Shown here one piece after another: positions 15,361-23,805 of a stretch of 37,776 bases of DNA. The stretch comes from Deltaproteobacteria bacterium (GTDB taxonomy: Bacteria > Desulfobacterota > Desulfarculia > Adiutricales > Adiutricaceae), in assembly GCA_031263485.1 (NCBI GenBank), contig JAISFS010000306.1:1-37776 (forward strand). Direction: 5' to 3'. Made by a program: the position numbers and the translations under genes. The notes beneath the pieces were generated by a model that had not been told where the DNA came from, ran no database searches, and saw only the letters and a program-made list of their open reading frames with translations. Positions within the stretch are counted from its first letter, which is position 1, and each line of letters opens with the position of its first letter.

Positions 15361-15912
15361 ATGCCGCCCCGGCAGAAGTCTGCCCAGCCGTTTCCGCCCC
15401 TGCGGAGGCAGACCCGACAGGCGCCGTCCCTGCGGGCGCCCGCCCTGCCCGCGGCGGCACTCCTGGCCGCCGCGTTCATTGCCGCCGCGATCCTGCCGGG
15501 TTGCCGGGAGAGGGGCGCCACGCTCCACGACGGCTATTATTCCTCCGAGGCGATGTCCTTCGACCGGGAGGGGTGGAAGGACTACCTGACCATCTACGTG
15601 AACAACGGCCAGATCACCATCGTGGAGTACGATGCCAGGAACCTCTCGGGCTTCCGCCGCTCCTGGGACATGGACCGGATGCTCGCCTGGAACAGCACCC
15701 ACGGGGTGCGTCCATCCCGGTACCTGCTCTCCTACCAGAACGCCCTCCTGACCCTCCAGGACCCCAGGAGGATCCAACCTCTCCCCGGGGGCAGGAACAT
15801 GTACGAGGCCTTCACGGCCCTGGCGGAGGCGGCTATCGCGCGGGCGAGGGCTGGCGACGGCCAGGTCGCCTTCGTGCGGCTCCTGGAGAAGAGGCACCCG
15901 GGCGAGCTGTAG
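15361..15912 (+). CDS. FMN-binding-like (cAD1-type) lipoprotein
   Basis: This is a lipoprotein with signal PAAALLAAAFIAAAILPGC; lipobox cysteine is residue 48 if ATG 15361 is used. The mature part (DGYYSSEAMSFDREGWKDYL, then IYVNNGQITIVEYDARNLSG) has the 'DG-Y ... D..GWKD...I.V..G.I..V.YDA.N..G' pattern. This resembles the FMN-binding-like domain of small exported lipoproteins such as the pheromone cAD1 precursor, although the threonine of the covalent-flavin motif is not obvious. The start is uncertain: no ribosome site precedes 15361, and in-frame ATGs at 15226 and 15265 would give an even longer signal. It is co-directional between the binding protein and the kinase, which suggests a shared extracytoplasmic role. 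I do not assign a function. Confidence 0.65.
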   Translation: MPPRQKSAQPFPPLRRQTRQAPSLRAPALPAAALLAAAFIAAAILPGCRERGATLHDGYYSSEAMSFDREGWKDYLTIYVNNGQITIVEYDARNLSGFRRSWDMDRMLAWNSTHGVRPSRYLLSYQNALLTLQDPRRIQPLPGGRNMYEAFTALAEAAIARARAGDGQVAFVRLLEKRHPGEL

Positions 15913-15941
15913 CGGCCTCCTTCCGCCCGGTCGGGGGTAGC

Positions 15942-15988
15942 CGGGCGGCTCCGCCGGTTTGGGCGGGCCTAACGGGCGGCTCCGCCGG
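15942..15988 (+). repeat. Duplicated CGGGCGGCTCCGCCGG
   Basis: The same 16-bp word occurs at 15942-15957 and 15973-15988. Each contains the small inverted repeat GGCGG-CT-CCGCC. The copies lie between the lipoprotein stop and the kinase start; significance unknown. Confidence 0.55.
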
Positions 15989-16108
15989 TCCGGGTGGGCC
16001 GGGCGGTCGCGGAAGTGCGGTCGAACAAGATTTTTCGAAGGCCCGCAGGGCAGAGCCGCCGCCCGGCGGACCGCCGCGCCCGGCTGGGCGGGTGTCGGCC
16101 TATGACGG

Positions 16109-16138
16109 GGCCGGGGGCGCGGGAGCCCCCGGCCGGAG
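16109..16138 (+). promoter_or_regulatory. Hairpin directly abutting the kinase ribosome binding site
   Basis: GGCCGGGGGC (16109-16118) pairs perfectly with GCCCCCGGCC (16125-16134) around a 6-nt loop. The Shine-Dalgarno GGAG (16135-16138) begins at the next base, and the ATG is at 16145. Such a stable stem touching the ribosome site could limit translation of the kinase or mark mRNA processing. Confidence 0.5.
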
Positions 16139-16144
16139 AACGAG

Positions 16145-18991
16145 ATGAACCGCAGATTCAGGGTTACCCCCCAGAAGAGCATCTCCGCCAGGATCCTCGT
16201 GGTCACCCTCTTCGTGGTCATGATCCTGACGGCGGGGATCGTGTTCATCATGACCTATTTCATGAACTCGCTCACGGAGACCATCCTACTGAACGTCCTC
16301 CAGCCCATGGCCAAGAGCGCCTCCCAGAACCTGGAATCCAAGCTCCACACCCTGGTCGACCGTCTCTACCTCATCCGCAACAACAGCATCCTCTCAAGCA
16401 CCTCGGTGGCCCTGAGCGGCAAGAAGAAGATAATCGAGCGCACGATGAGCTCGATAAACTTCCTTTGGCTGGGTCTCTACGACTCCTCCGGCTCGCTCAT
16501 GACCGGGAGCGACGGGGCGCCTTACCGTCTGGGCACCCGCAAGATCTGGCGGCTCATGTCGCAGACGTCCAACATCGTCATCGAGGACACCGTCGTGGGC
16601 GACAACGGCCTGGAGATGGCCATCGGCATCCCCGTCTGGTCCACCGAGCAGACCGAGGAGGATCTGAAGCCCGCCTACTACCTGGTGGGAAGCTACTCCT
16701 ACGACGTCATCTACGAGATCATCTCGAACCTGAACATCGGCCCCCACGGCACGGCCTTCATCGTGAACGAGAACGCCGACTTCATGGCCCACCTGACCCA
16801 AGGCAAGGTCTACAGCCAGCAGAGCATCAAGGAGACCCTGGGGGAGAGCGACCGCTCGGCTCGCATCATGCGCCTCATGGTCCAGGGGCACACCGGCTCC
16901 GCCGTCATCGACACCCCGGCGGGGCCCATGTTCATAAGCTACGCGCCGGTGAGGGGCACCAACTGGTCGCTGGGCATACTGGTGTCCCGCGCGGACTTCA
17001 TGGCCGCCGTGCGCACGGCGGACATCACGGGCTTCGTCATCACCCTCGTCTTCATCGTGATATTCGCATGGATCTACCGGCTGGTCCTGCGCAACTTCAT
17101 CACGGCCCCGCTCCAGCTCATCACCGAGAACGCCGGCCGCCTGGCCCGGGGCGACTTCGCCGCCGCCGACATCGAGGGGCTCTCGCGGCGCGAGGACGAG
17201 GTGGGGAGGCTCGCCGCCACCTACCGCACCATGGCCGACTCCATCCGGCGCGTCATCGACGACATCGGCGGGCTCACCCTGGCCGCGAGCGCAGGGGAGC
17301 TCATGCGCCGCGCCGACCCGGAGCGCCACCTGGGCGACTACCACAGCATAGTCACGTCCATCAACACAACCCTGGACGTCATCTGCTCGCACCTGGACTC
17401 CATCCCCAACGCCCTGGCGCTCTTCACCCAGGACCGCAGGCCCGTCTACCGCAACGTGGCCATGCGCATGCTCCTTCTGCTCCACGCCCTGGAAGACGGG
17501 GACGATCTGCTGGGGACCCTGGCCGCCTGCGGCCCCGGGGGCAAGGACGGGATCCCGGAGGAGCTCGCGCACCTCTTCGGCCCCGACGGCATCAACGGCG
17601 AGACCTTCCAGATGGAGATAACGCTCACCGGCGAGGAGGGCGAGAAGGAGAGCTTCTCGATGCAGCTCAAGCGCGCGGGGGAATCCGGCGGCAAGAGCCG
17701 CTCGGACGTGTGCGTCATCATGATCCTCTCGGACGTGACCCAGCTGACCCGGGCCATCTCCCAGGCCGAGGCGGCCTCCAAGGCCAAAAGCGAATTCCTC
17801 GCGAACATGTCCCACGAGATCCGCACCCCCATGAACGCCATCATCGGGCTCACCCACCTGCTCCTCGAGACCGACCTGAGCGAGCAGCAGCTGGAGTACG
17901 CGGAGAACGCCAACAGCTCCGGCAAGGCGCTCCTGGGCATAATCAACGACATATTGGACTTCTCCAAGGTCGAGGCGGGAAAGATGACCCTGGAGTCCAT
18001 CCCCTTCTCGCTCTCCAAGACGCTCTCCGACATCGAGATGATGTTCCGCGAGAAGACCGCCGGCGGGGTGAGCCTCATCATCAGCCCAGACCCCTACGTC
18101 CCCGACCGCCTCGTGGGCGACCCCCTGCGCCTGAGCCAGGTCTTCATCAACATCGTCGGCAACTCCTTCAAGTTCACCAAGGCCGGCACCATCGCGGTGA
18201 CCACCGCTCTGGAGGGCCGGGAGGACGATCGGTGCCGCGTGGGCTTCAGGGTCCGCGACACCGGGATCGGCATGACCCCCGACCAGTCCTCCAAGCTCTT
18301 CCGGGCCTTCACCCAGGCCGACGCCTCCACCACGCGCCAGTACGGCGGCACGGGTCTGGGCCTCACCATCACCAAGCGCCTGGTGGAGCTCATGGGGGGC
18401 GCCATCTCGCTGGAGAGCGAGGTGGGCGTCGGCACCACCGTCTCCTTCGACTGCCTTTTCCAGGTGGACCAGGCGGCCGAGGCGGAGCGCGTCAAGGCGG
18501 AAGCGGAGGCGCCGGCGGAGCCGCGGCGCAAGCCCCGCCGCCCCAAGGGCGGGGACGGCGCCCCGGACGCGGCCCTCTCCGGCCACCGCATCCTCCTGGT
18601 CGAGGACAACGACGTGAACGTCCTGGTCGCCCGCTCCCTCATGAAGAAGATGGGGCTGGTGGTGACCGTGGCCGAGAACGGGGAGACGGCCTTAAAGAAG
18701 CTCCAGGAGGCCGAGGACGGGAAGACCGGGCTCCCCTTCGATCTGGTGCTCATGGACCTGCAGATGCCGGTCATGGACGGATACGAGGCCACCCGCCGCA
18801 TCCGCGCCAACCCCGACTACAAGGATCTGCCCATCATCGCCATGACCGCCCACGCCTTCGCCGAGGAGCGGGACCGTTGCCTGTCCATCGGCATGAACGG
18901 ACACCTCTCCAAGCCCATCGACGTGGCCCTGCTCGCCCGGACACTGAAGCAGTTCTTGAGCGACCAGGCCTCCGCGGGCGATCCCAACTGA
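16145..18991 (+). CDS. dCache hybrid sensor histidine kinase
   Basis: This is a 948-residue membrane sensor. A TM segment (about 16-42) precedes a periplasmic dCache-like sensor (43-290) with a second TM at about 295-317. A HAMP domain (about 318-372) and a PAS-like region before residue 540 follow. The HisKA box is [15 protein letters not shown] with phospho-accepting H557. The HATPase_c domain has [19 protein letters not shown] and [10 protein letters not shown]-terminal receiver has the LLVEDNDVN acid pair, D871 in [20 protein letters not shown] and LSKP. All catalytic residues are present, so autophosphorylation and phosphotransfer should work. GGAG lies 6 nt before ATG 16145. It follows the LsrB-like protein and the lipoprotein on one strand, like the LuxP-LuxQ arrangement, so one or both lipoproteins may present ligand to its sensor domain. 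No separate response regulator or HPt gene is visible. Confidence 0.93.
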   Translation: MNRRFRVTPQKSISARILVVTLFVVMILTAGIVFIMTYFMNSLTETILLNVLQPMAKSASQNLESKLHTLVDRLYLIRNNSILSSTSVALSGKKKIIERTMSSINFLWLGLYDSSGSLMTGSDGAPYRLGTRKIWRLMSQTSNIVIEDTVVGDNGLEMAIGIPVWSTEQTEEDLKPAYYLVGSYSYDVIYEIISNLNIGPHGTAFIVNENADFMAHLTQGKVYSQQSIKETLGESDRSARIMRLMVQGHTGSAVIDTPAGPMFISYAPVRGTNWSLGILVSRADFMAAVRTADITGFVITLVFIVIFAWIYRLVLRNFITAPLQLITENAGRLARGDFAAADIEGLSRREDEVGRLAATYRTMADSIRRVIDDIGGLTLAASAGELMRRADPERHLGDYHSIVTSINTTLDVICSHLDSIPNALALFTQDRRPVYRNVAMRMLLLLHALEDGDDLLGTLAACGPGGKDGIPEELAHLFGPDGINGETFQMEITLTGEEGEKESFSMQLKRAGESGGKSRSDVCVIMILSDVTQLTRAISQAEAASKAKSEFLANMSHEIRTPMNAIIGLTHLLLETDLSEQQLEYAENANSSGKALLGIINDILDFSKVEAGKMTLESIPFSLSKTLSDIEMMFREKTAGGVSLIISPDPYVPDRLVGDPLRLSQVFINIVGNSFKFTKAGTIAVTTALEGREDDRCRVGFRVRDTGIGMTPDQSSKLFRAFTQADASTTRQYGGTGLGLTITKRLVELMGGAISLESEVGVGTTVSFDCLFQVDQAAEAERVKAEAEAPAEPRRKPRRPKGGDGAPDAALSGHRILLVEDNDVNVLVARSLMKKMGLVVTVAENGETALKKLQEAEDGKTGLPFDLVLMDLQMPVMDGYEATRRIRANPDYKDLPIIAMTAHAFAEERDRCLSIGMNGHLSKPIDVALLARTLKQFLSDQASAGDPN

Positions 18992-19182
18992 CCGCCTGCC
19001 AGGAATGGGGGCCGACTGCGTGAGGCCTGCCCGCCACGAGGGACGCCACAGAGACGGTGGACGATGGCGAGGCGGGGCCCCTCCAAGGCGGGGACGCATG
19101 ACAAGGCCGTCTTTCGGAAGGCAAGGCCGGCTAGTCCTGACCTTGGTCTGGTGCCTTCAAATGCATTTGCACGCTTGACGCC
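18992..19182. other. Short intergenic stretch after the kinase gene
   Basis: No terminator with a T-run was seen. The perfect palindrome CAAATGCATTTG lies at 19158-19169, just outside the right inverted-repeat copy. Confidence 0.4.
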
Positions 19183-19371
19183 AGCGTAATAAGCCGACGA
19201 TGGATTCATGATGAAGAGCCGGATGGGGCAACGGTGGTCCAATCAGGCAGACTGGGAAGTCATGCCCCTATAATTGGTACGTTTTGCCTACCCTTAAGCC
19301 TCCATGATGCCGGTGAACAGGGGGCATTTGCATGCCTCGGGTTGCAGTTCCGACTTATTACGGTTCCGTCA
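19183..19371 (+). repeat. Right ~190-bp inverted repeat copy
   Basis: This is the partner of 13655-13845 in opposite orientation. Homology begins around CCAGCGTAATAA and stops just after GGTTCCGTCA, which gives sharp ends on both sides. Both copies can be read as a short peptide containing GRxGxHAPIxGTFCLP, but the frame breaks in this copy. They are either decayed pieces of one coding repeat or a non-coding repeat. Confidence 0.8.
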
Positions 19372-19522
19372 TACTTGTTCGGCGACAGAACGGGCGCCAG
19401 GAGGCAGGGGCGGCTATCAGGCGGCAAAAGGTCGACATTGTTCCAGGGGCGGTCAGGCCACTGCCGTTGGGAGGAGGTCAGGAGGCAGGCAAAAATGCAA
19501 GGCCAGTTCTGCTCCCCTGGAC

Positions 19523-19643
19523 GTATCCGCTCACATGGGGTAAGGGAAGTCAGGTGAGTATCCGTTCAGGAGGGCGTAGCTGACTCCCCCATGCGGCTAA
19601 GGCCGACCCCCCTTGCGATCGTCTTGTCACCGTGAACGGATTC
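19523..19643. mobile_element. Remnant with GTATCCGTTCAC-type ends
   Basis: GTATCCGCTCAC (19523-19534) and GTATCCGTTCA (19558-19568) face the inverted end CCGTGAACGGATTC (19630-19643). The ends match the terminal repeats of the elements at 35991-36450 and 36478-36678. I see no target duplication here, so this is a weak or decayed member of the same family. Confidence 0.45.
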
Positions 19644-20043
19644 GACCAAATGAGAGGGCATGACCGAAAATGACCATTCATCTCACGCCATAACCGGCCA
19701 CGCCACACTCATAAACGGATACCCTGTCGGAAATTCGACTGTTGAACCTTTGTCTCAGTGCCTGAGATTCATTTTTGAGGTCTGTGAAAAAAGCCCTTCC
19801 GAGCCTGAAAAGAAAGGCAAAAGCACTCGCCTATCAACCAGGCTGAATTTAATGCCGGATTGGACGAAATATCGTCTCTGCGTTCAACACAGATGCATTA
19901 GGGGCATCCCTTGAATGGAAAGGCGCGTTGTCTCAGTGAAGTCCAATTCAGGCTTTTTACACATACCTCATTTTTGATTTGAGCGGCTAAATAGCGAATA
20001 ATATCGATGCTTTAGGTTTCTATTGGACTCAAAGGAGGCAGAC
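19644..20043. other. Lower-GC stretch before the toxin-antitoxin region
   Basis: No supported gene is seen; an 84-codon frame from 19660 has no family resemblance or good ribosome site. From about 19,650 the base composition falls well below that of the flanking genes and stays low to 23.4 kb, which suggests an acquired segment. Confidence 0.45.
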
Positions 20044-20223
20044 ATGGGCGATAAGGTGGAAGACATGGGCGCTAAGGGCACGGATGACACAGATTTGGTT
20101 ACAGTTCATATTTTGGAAACTGATGATGGACAGATCCTCAAATTTCCTAAACGATTCCATGTTAAATCAAAGGAATTGTTGATATTTCGTGAGGGTGATA
20201 GAATTGTGTTAAGGTCGGTTTAA
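20044..20223 (+). CDS. Orphan VapB-type antitoxin, DNA-binding half
   Basis: The 59-residue protein contains ILETDDGQILKFPKRFHVKS followed by IFREGDRIVLRSV. This is the swapped-hairpin (AbrB/VapB-like) pattern 'G..v.LPk.F......v.i...gd.ivl'. ATG 20044 is chosen because AAAGGAGG (20031-20038) sits 5 nt before it; a TTG at 20023 lies upstream of that site. It resembles the N-terminal part of the antitoxin at 20564-20833 but ends before the acidic, toxin-binding tail, and no toxin gene follows. It could bind the same operator as the VapBC pair without neutralising the toxin, or it could be a leftover of a duplicated operon. Confidence 0.65.
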   Translation: MGDKVEDMGAKGTDDTDLVTVHILETDDGQILKFPKRFHVKSKELLIFREGDRIVLRSV

Positions 20224-20563
20224 GTCAATAACACCTGATACGTTCGTATTATGAAATGATCTCTTTGGTTCTGACTTCATGACAAATTGCCCAGTATTTT
20301 GATGCGCATGAAATGGTTTCATGATAAATTCTTAAATTTTTTAAGTGTTGTCAGAGTTCATTTGGTCTATACAAAATCTTTAAAACGATAGCTAGATGAG
20401 AGTCTTGGTTGCACCCATCTAAATTTCTGCCTGCCCCTTCGAATGAGTGTGGCTACAGTGAAAGGAAAAATAATCTTCAGACAACATTGGATTTTTCAGG
20501 AATTCTGTTCTCTTTCTTGACATTGACCACGAAGCATAAGGTTTATTAAGGTGGGAGGGTGAT
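20224..20563. other. AT-rich spacer between two antitoxin genes
   Basis: No gene. It contains the palindrome at 20307-20323, a CTTAAA/TTTAAG inverted repeat at 20331-20345, and TTGACA at 20517-20522, a possible -35 box for the downstream vapBC pair without a clear -10 at standard spacing. Confidence 0.4.
20307..20323. promoter_or_regulatory. Operator-like palindrome near vapBC
   Basis: CATGAAA and TTTCATG form a 17-bp palindrome with a 3-bp centre. It lies between the two antitoxin genes, about 240 bp before the second. VapB proteins bind palindromes in their own promoters, but the distance makes this only a candidate. Confidence 0.3.
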
Positions 20564-20833
20564 ATGAATAACACAGATACCAAGAATACTAACGGATAAG
20601 ATTGCTTCATAGCTCTTGTTTTGGAAACAGACAATGGTCAGATTATCAAGTTACCAAAGGAGTTCCGAACAGAATCCAAGGATCTTGTTATGTCTTTTCG
20701 TAACCGAGATATATTGTTGAGGCCTACCGTTGAAGACAACCTATCCTTCATTTTTGATCTTATAGATCCATTCCCAGAAGATTTCTTTGACTATCTTAAA
20801 GACGATCAGTTGCAGACCGGTAAAAAACCATGA
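20564..20833 (+). pseudogene. vapB: VapB-type antitoxin interrupted by an in-frame stop
   Basis: ATG 20564 has a good ribosome site (GGAGGG, 20554-20559) and starts MNNTDTKNTNG. TAA at 20597-20599 then stops the frame at codon 12. Past the stop the same frame continues unbroken to 20833 with LVLETDNGQIIKLPKEF and an acidic tail (IDPFPEDFFDYLKDDQ), which is the VapB hairpin plus toxin-binding tail. The orphan copy at 20044 has the same layout without a stop, so the stop looks like a mutation. A shorter product could start at TTG 20621 and would keep most of the DNA-binding fold. The stop codon overlaps the toxin start by 4 nt, so the genes are coupled. Functional state is uncertain. Confidence 0.65.
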
Positions 20834-21264
20834 CCTTACCTCCGGAATACATGCTTGACACGAACATTTGTAGTTATATTATAAGCAATCGTCCACCTGA
20901 AGTCAGGGAACATTTTTCATCTTTAAAGTCGGGCCAAGCGGCAATGTCTGTTGTCACTTGGGGAGAAATGATATTGGGTGTTGAAAAAAATACTCAGATT
21001 AAATTAGCCATAAAATTAGAAACTTCCTCCAAAACTGCTGTCAGAGTAATCCCTATGGAACCGGACTCCGCGAAGTTTTACGGCGTGATCCGTGCATTCT
21101 TGGAAACACAGGGGACCCTCATCAGCACAAACGATATCTGGATAGCTGCCCATGCCATGTCTTGCGGGCATATTCTGGTGACAAACAACGAAAAGGAATT
21201 TTCTCGTGTCCCTGGACTGAGACGTGAAAATTGGGTTCTCACTCCCTCGGATTCAAACTCATAA
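20830..21264 (+). CDS. vapC: VapC-family PIN-domain toxin
   Basis: The 144-residue protein is a PIN-domain ribonuclease of the VapC/FitB type. It shows MLDTNICSYIISNRP with D10, the helix TWGEMILGVEK with E46, NDIWIAAHAMSCG with D102, and TNNEKEFSRVPGLRRENW at the end. The fourth metal position reads N119-N120, as in many VapC proteins of this group. Such toxins cut tRNA or rRNA in a Mg-dependent way. Its ATG overlaps the antitoxin stop by 4 nt (ATGA), the classic toxin-antitoxin coupling. The gene is intact although the antitoxin carries an early stop; either a shortened antitoxin is still made or the toxin is barely expressed. Confidence 0.9.
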   Translation: MTLPPEYMLDTNICSYIISNRPPEVREHFSSLKSGQAAMSVVTWGEMILGVEKNTQIKLAIKLETSSKTAVRVIPMEPDSAKFYGVIRAFLETQGTLISTNDIWIAAHAMSCGHILVTNNEKEFSRVPGLRRENWVLTPSDSNS

Positions 21265-21514
21265 GCATCAAAACCTACCTCAAAATACCGATCCACACAA
21301 CAAAAGCCGCTCTCGTTTGCTTCCAGTGGGGGTTAACAGATACTCGAGAACAGATACCGTGAGTTACCGTTCACCTACCAAAAGGATCGAATGAGAGTTC
21401 GGTTCGCTATTGAGACGAACGTTGCCGCATCTCATTGGCGGGTAGGCGGTCCCCGACCGGACAACGAGTCACGAGCGTATGGTGGCGAATGAAGGATAAA
21501 AGCAAAGTCTGAAT

Positions 21515-23416
21515 TCACATGAAGTCCAGTTGCCCTTTTTCATCGTCCTTCCATACGACTTCCGCGAAACGGACCATCACAGTTGAAGTATCATAAACCG
21601 CGACCGCAACGGCCCGGACCTGTTTCCCGGAAACTAGATACTGTTTGGCGTAATCATTTGTTAATATCTGATTAAAAGCATCATCGACTTTGTTGTCCAG
21701 AATACGTTTGATCTGATCCGACACTGTCCCCAGTTCGAGGAGTCTATAGAAACCGGTAAAGGAGACTGGTCGTTTTTCTTCAGGTGAGGGACCAGAATGG
21801 CGCTGTATAGTTTGTTTGGGCTTACGTTTATGTCTGCCGTCAAGACCGGTTTTGTCCACCGCTTCGATGTATTTCAGTTCTATTACGATGTATCCTTTTC
21901 CAGCAACATCGAACAACAGATCGGATCTGCCGGCATCCGAGTACACCTCGCCCAATGCCTCCAGCATATTACCGGAAAAAATGGCACCCCCGAACCTCAT
22001 AAGAGTCAGCAAAATAAGTTTGAAACTGCCTTCTCCGCCGCCGCGATACCATTCTCTGGGATTTCCGGAGAATATTGAACTCAGAAGCATTTCAGCCTTT
22101 TCAGTATCGCATGACCATAAAGTCGACAGCAGTTCGCCTTTCATGCTTGTCAAGCTCTTCAGGGGATCGCTGGAATTTTCCATGAACTGGAGACTCATCA
22201 CGAATTGTTGGAATTTTGATGAAAGCTCACCGTTTATCGCGTTCCTGATCTCATGGTCGGGGATCTTCAGGTTAAATTTTTTTGAATCCCCAATCTCGAC
22301 GATACTATCGATTGTCAGATAACCTGCCTGCAAAAGGAAAGCTTCATCGTTGATGTTGCCGGTGTCTTGAATTTCAAGGGGAGCTCTTACGGAAATATTA
22401 TTGCCGAATATCTCGAAACGATTTCCATCGAGAGATCCGAGAGCTTCAGTAAACAGGGAGGTTCCGGATTGGTACCAATAATCATCGAATTTCTTTTTAT
22501 ACAGAAAACTTTTGATCGAATACGGATTGAAAACTTTTGTCGTCCCGTCCCAGCTGTAGCCATCGTACCATTCCGTGATCTTGTCCATGAGCCGATCTAC
22601 GGTTGAATCTGATGGAAGTTTTCCTTCAGATACCTGTTCCGAAAGGGCTTCGCCAAGATACATGCCAAAATTCGACTGGATTTCATCTTTCGTGAAGCCG
22701 CAGATCGTTGAAAATTCCTCGTCGAAAGAAATGTCCATGACGTTGTTCAGAGCCGAAAAAAGGGAAAGTTGTTTGAATTTAGTGATCCCGGTTATGAACA
22801 CGAACCGCAAAAAATTGCTGCATCCTTTGATCGATGAATAAAACCCATACAGCATCGAGCGCATTTGTTCGATTTTTGTTGGATCTCGAAGGTTTTTCAA
22901 AATAGGAAAATCATACTCATCTATGAGGAGCACGACGTTTTTCGCACCGATGTTTACGCGTCTATCGGTTTCATTTTTCGGTACTGTATATTTGATTGAA
23001 ATTTTCATTATCAAATCGCTGATAGCGCCGGCGATTTTTGTCTGCTTGATCTTGACACCATACGAATCAGCGAACAGCTTCAGTTTGCTGATGAGGTCGG
23101 CTTGAAAGTCCACAGGTTCGACTTCCACGGTGTTCATGTTTATACGGATAACCGGAAAATTTTTCCAGCTGAAATCCCCAGCCTTCCGCTCGATGTCCAG
23201 TCCGGCGAACAGTTCCCTTCTGCCCTCGAATATCTGTTGGATCGTATCGAGAAGAAGGCTTTTGCCGAATCTTCTGGGCCTCGCCAGGAAATACGGGCCG
23301 TACGAATTTACCAGATCACCGAGAAGACCCGTCTTGTCGACATAGACCGCCCCCAGCTCCATTAATCCCGTAAAGGTATCCACCGGGATTTGGTAAAACA
23401 TGGATTTCTCATCCAT
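21515..23416 (-). CDS. AAA-ATPase-like/DUF1703 PD-(D/E)XK protein
   Basis: The 633-residue protein has the AAA-ATPase-like domain (Pfam 09820 type) and a C-terminal DUF1703/PDDEXK_9 nuclease-like domain. The opening is IPVDTFTGLMELGAVYVDKT. A variant Walker A, RPRRFGKSLLLDT with K52, and Walker B VVLLIDEYDFP (D166-E167) follow, then FITGITKFKQLSLFSALNN. Near the end LLFDVAGKGYIVIELKY supplies the D...ELK nuclease signature. ATG 23416 is preferred over GTG 23464 because conservation begins there and an AGGGGG lies upstream. These proteins occur in many near-identical copies in some gut and anaerobic bacteria. Their role is not settled; a defence or mobile-element role has been proposed. It stands alone on the minus strand in lower-GC DNA. 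Confidence 0.88.
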   Translation of the reverse strand: MDEKSMFYQIPVDTFTGLMELGAVYVDKTGLLGDLVNSYGPYFLARPRRFGKSLLLDTIQQIFEGRRELFAGLDIERKAGDFSWKNFPVIRINMNTVEVEPVDFQADLISKLKLFADSYGVKIKQTKIAGAISDLIMKISIKYTVPKNETDRRVNIGAKNVVLLIDEYDFPILKNLRDPTKIEQMRSMLYGFYSSIKGCSNFLRFVFITGITKFKQLSLFSALNNVMDISFDEEFSTICGFTKDEIQSNFGMYLGEALSEQVSEGKLPSDSTVDRLMDKITEWYDGYSWDGTTKVFNPYSIKSFLYKKKFDDYWYQSGTSLFTEALGSLDGNRFEIFGNNISVRAPLEIQDTGNINDEAFLLQAGYLTIDSIVEIGDSKKFNLKIPDHEIRNAINGELSSKFQQFVMSLQFMENSSDPLKSLTSMKGELLSTLWSCDTEKAEMLLSSIFSGNPREWYRGGGEGSFKLILLTLMRFGGAIFSGNMLEALGEVYSDAGRSDLLFDVAGKGYIVIELKYIEAVDKTGLDGRHKRKPKQTIQRHSGPSPEEKRPVSFTGFYRLLELGTVSDQIKRILDNKVDDAFNQILTNDYAKQYLVSGKQVRAVAVAVYDTSTVMVRFAEVVWKDDEKGQLDFM

Positions 23417-23805
23417 AGCATTGGCCCCCTGTGCCGCAAGGACCTGTGACCGCAGGTTTGTCACGCCCGCAAGGCATGAAGGAGGTGCTCTCGCGCCGAC
23501 AAACTCAGGCTACTAAACGCTTGAAATGACCGGGGTTAACCCTGACCGGGCAGCATCCGTTACATCGGATGAAAGCCGAGCGGTTCCCAATACGCCTGAT
23601 TACATTATATGTTTTATTCGACTTTCGTCAACGCTCGTTGAGTCCGTGTGTCCATGTGTCCGTTCATTGGGAGCTCGAAAAGCCATCGATAAGGGAGGCA
23701 ATACTCCACATGAACGTACACGTACGGACTCAGGCTCAATAACCGCCAGTTGGAGCTGGAGCAGGACAGTCACGTTATGGGTTGCCTGCCCCAACTCCCG
23801 TGCCT
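23417..23805. other. Intergenic stretch, nothing recognised
   Basis: Small frames on both strands have no family resemblance. Base composition rises back to the high-GC level of the downstream region across this stretch. Confidence 0.45.

Noticed and set aside
16394..18586. 730-codon antisense frame under the kinase gene
   Set aside because: It is the antisense shadow of high-GC codons, with biased composition and no family resemblance.
15994..19023. 1,009-codon open frame on the plus strand overlapping the kinase
   Set aside because: It is a shifted-frame shadow of the GC-rich kinase gene, with R/P/H/G-rich, low-complexity translation and no domain.
19660..19914. 84-codon plus-strand frame
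   Set aside because: It has no Shine-Dalgarno site and no recognisable domain, and it lies in spacer next to an element remnant.
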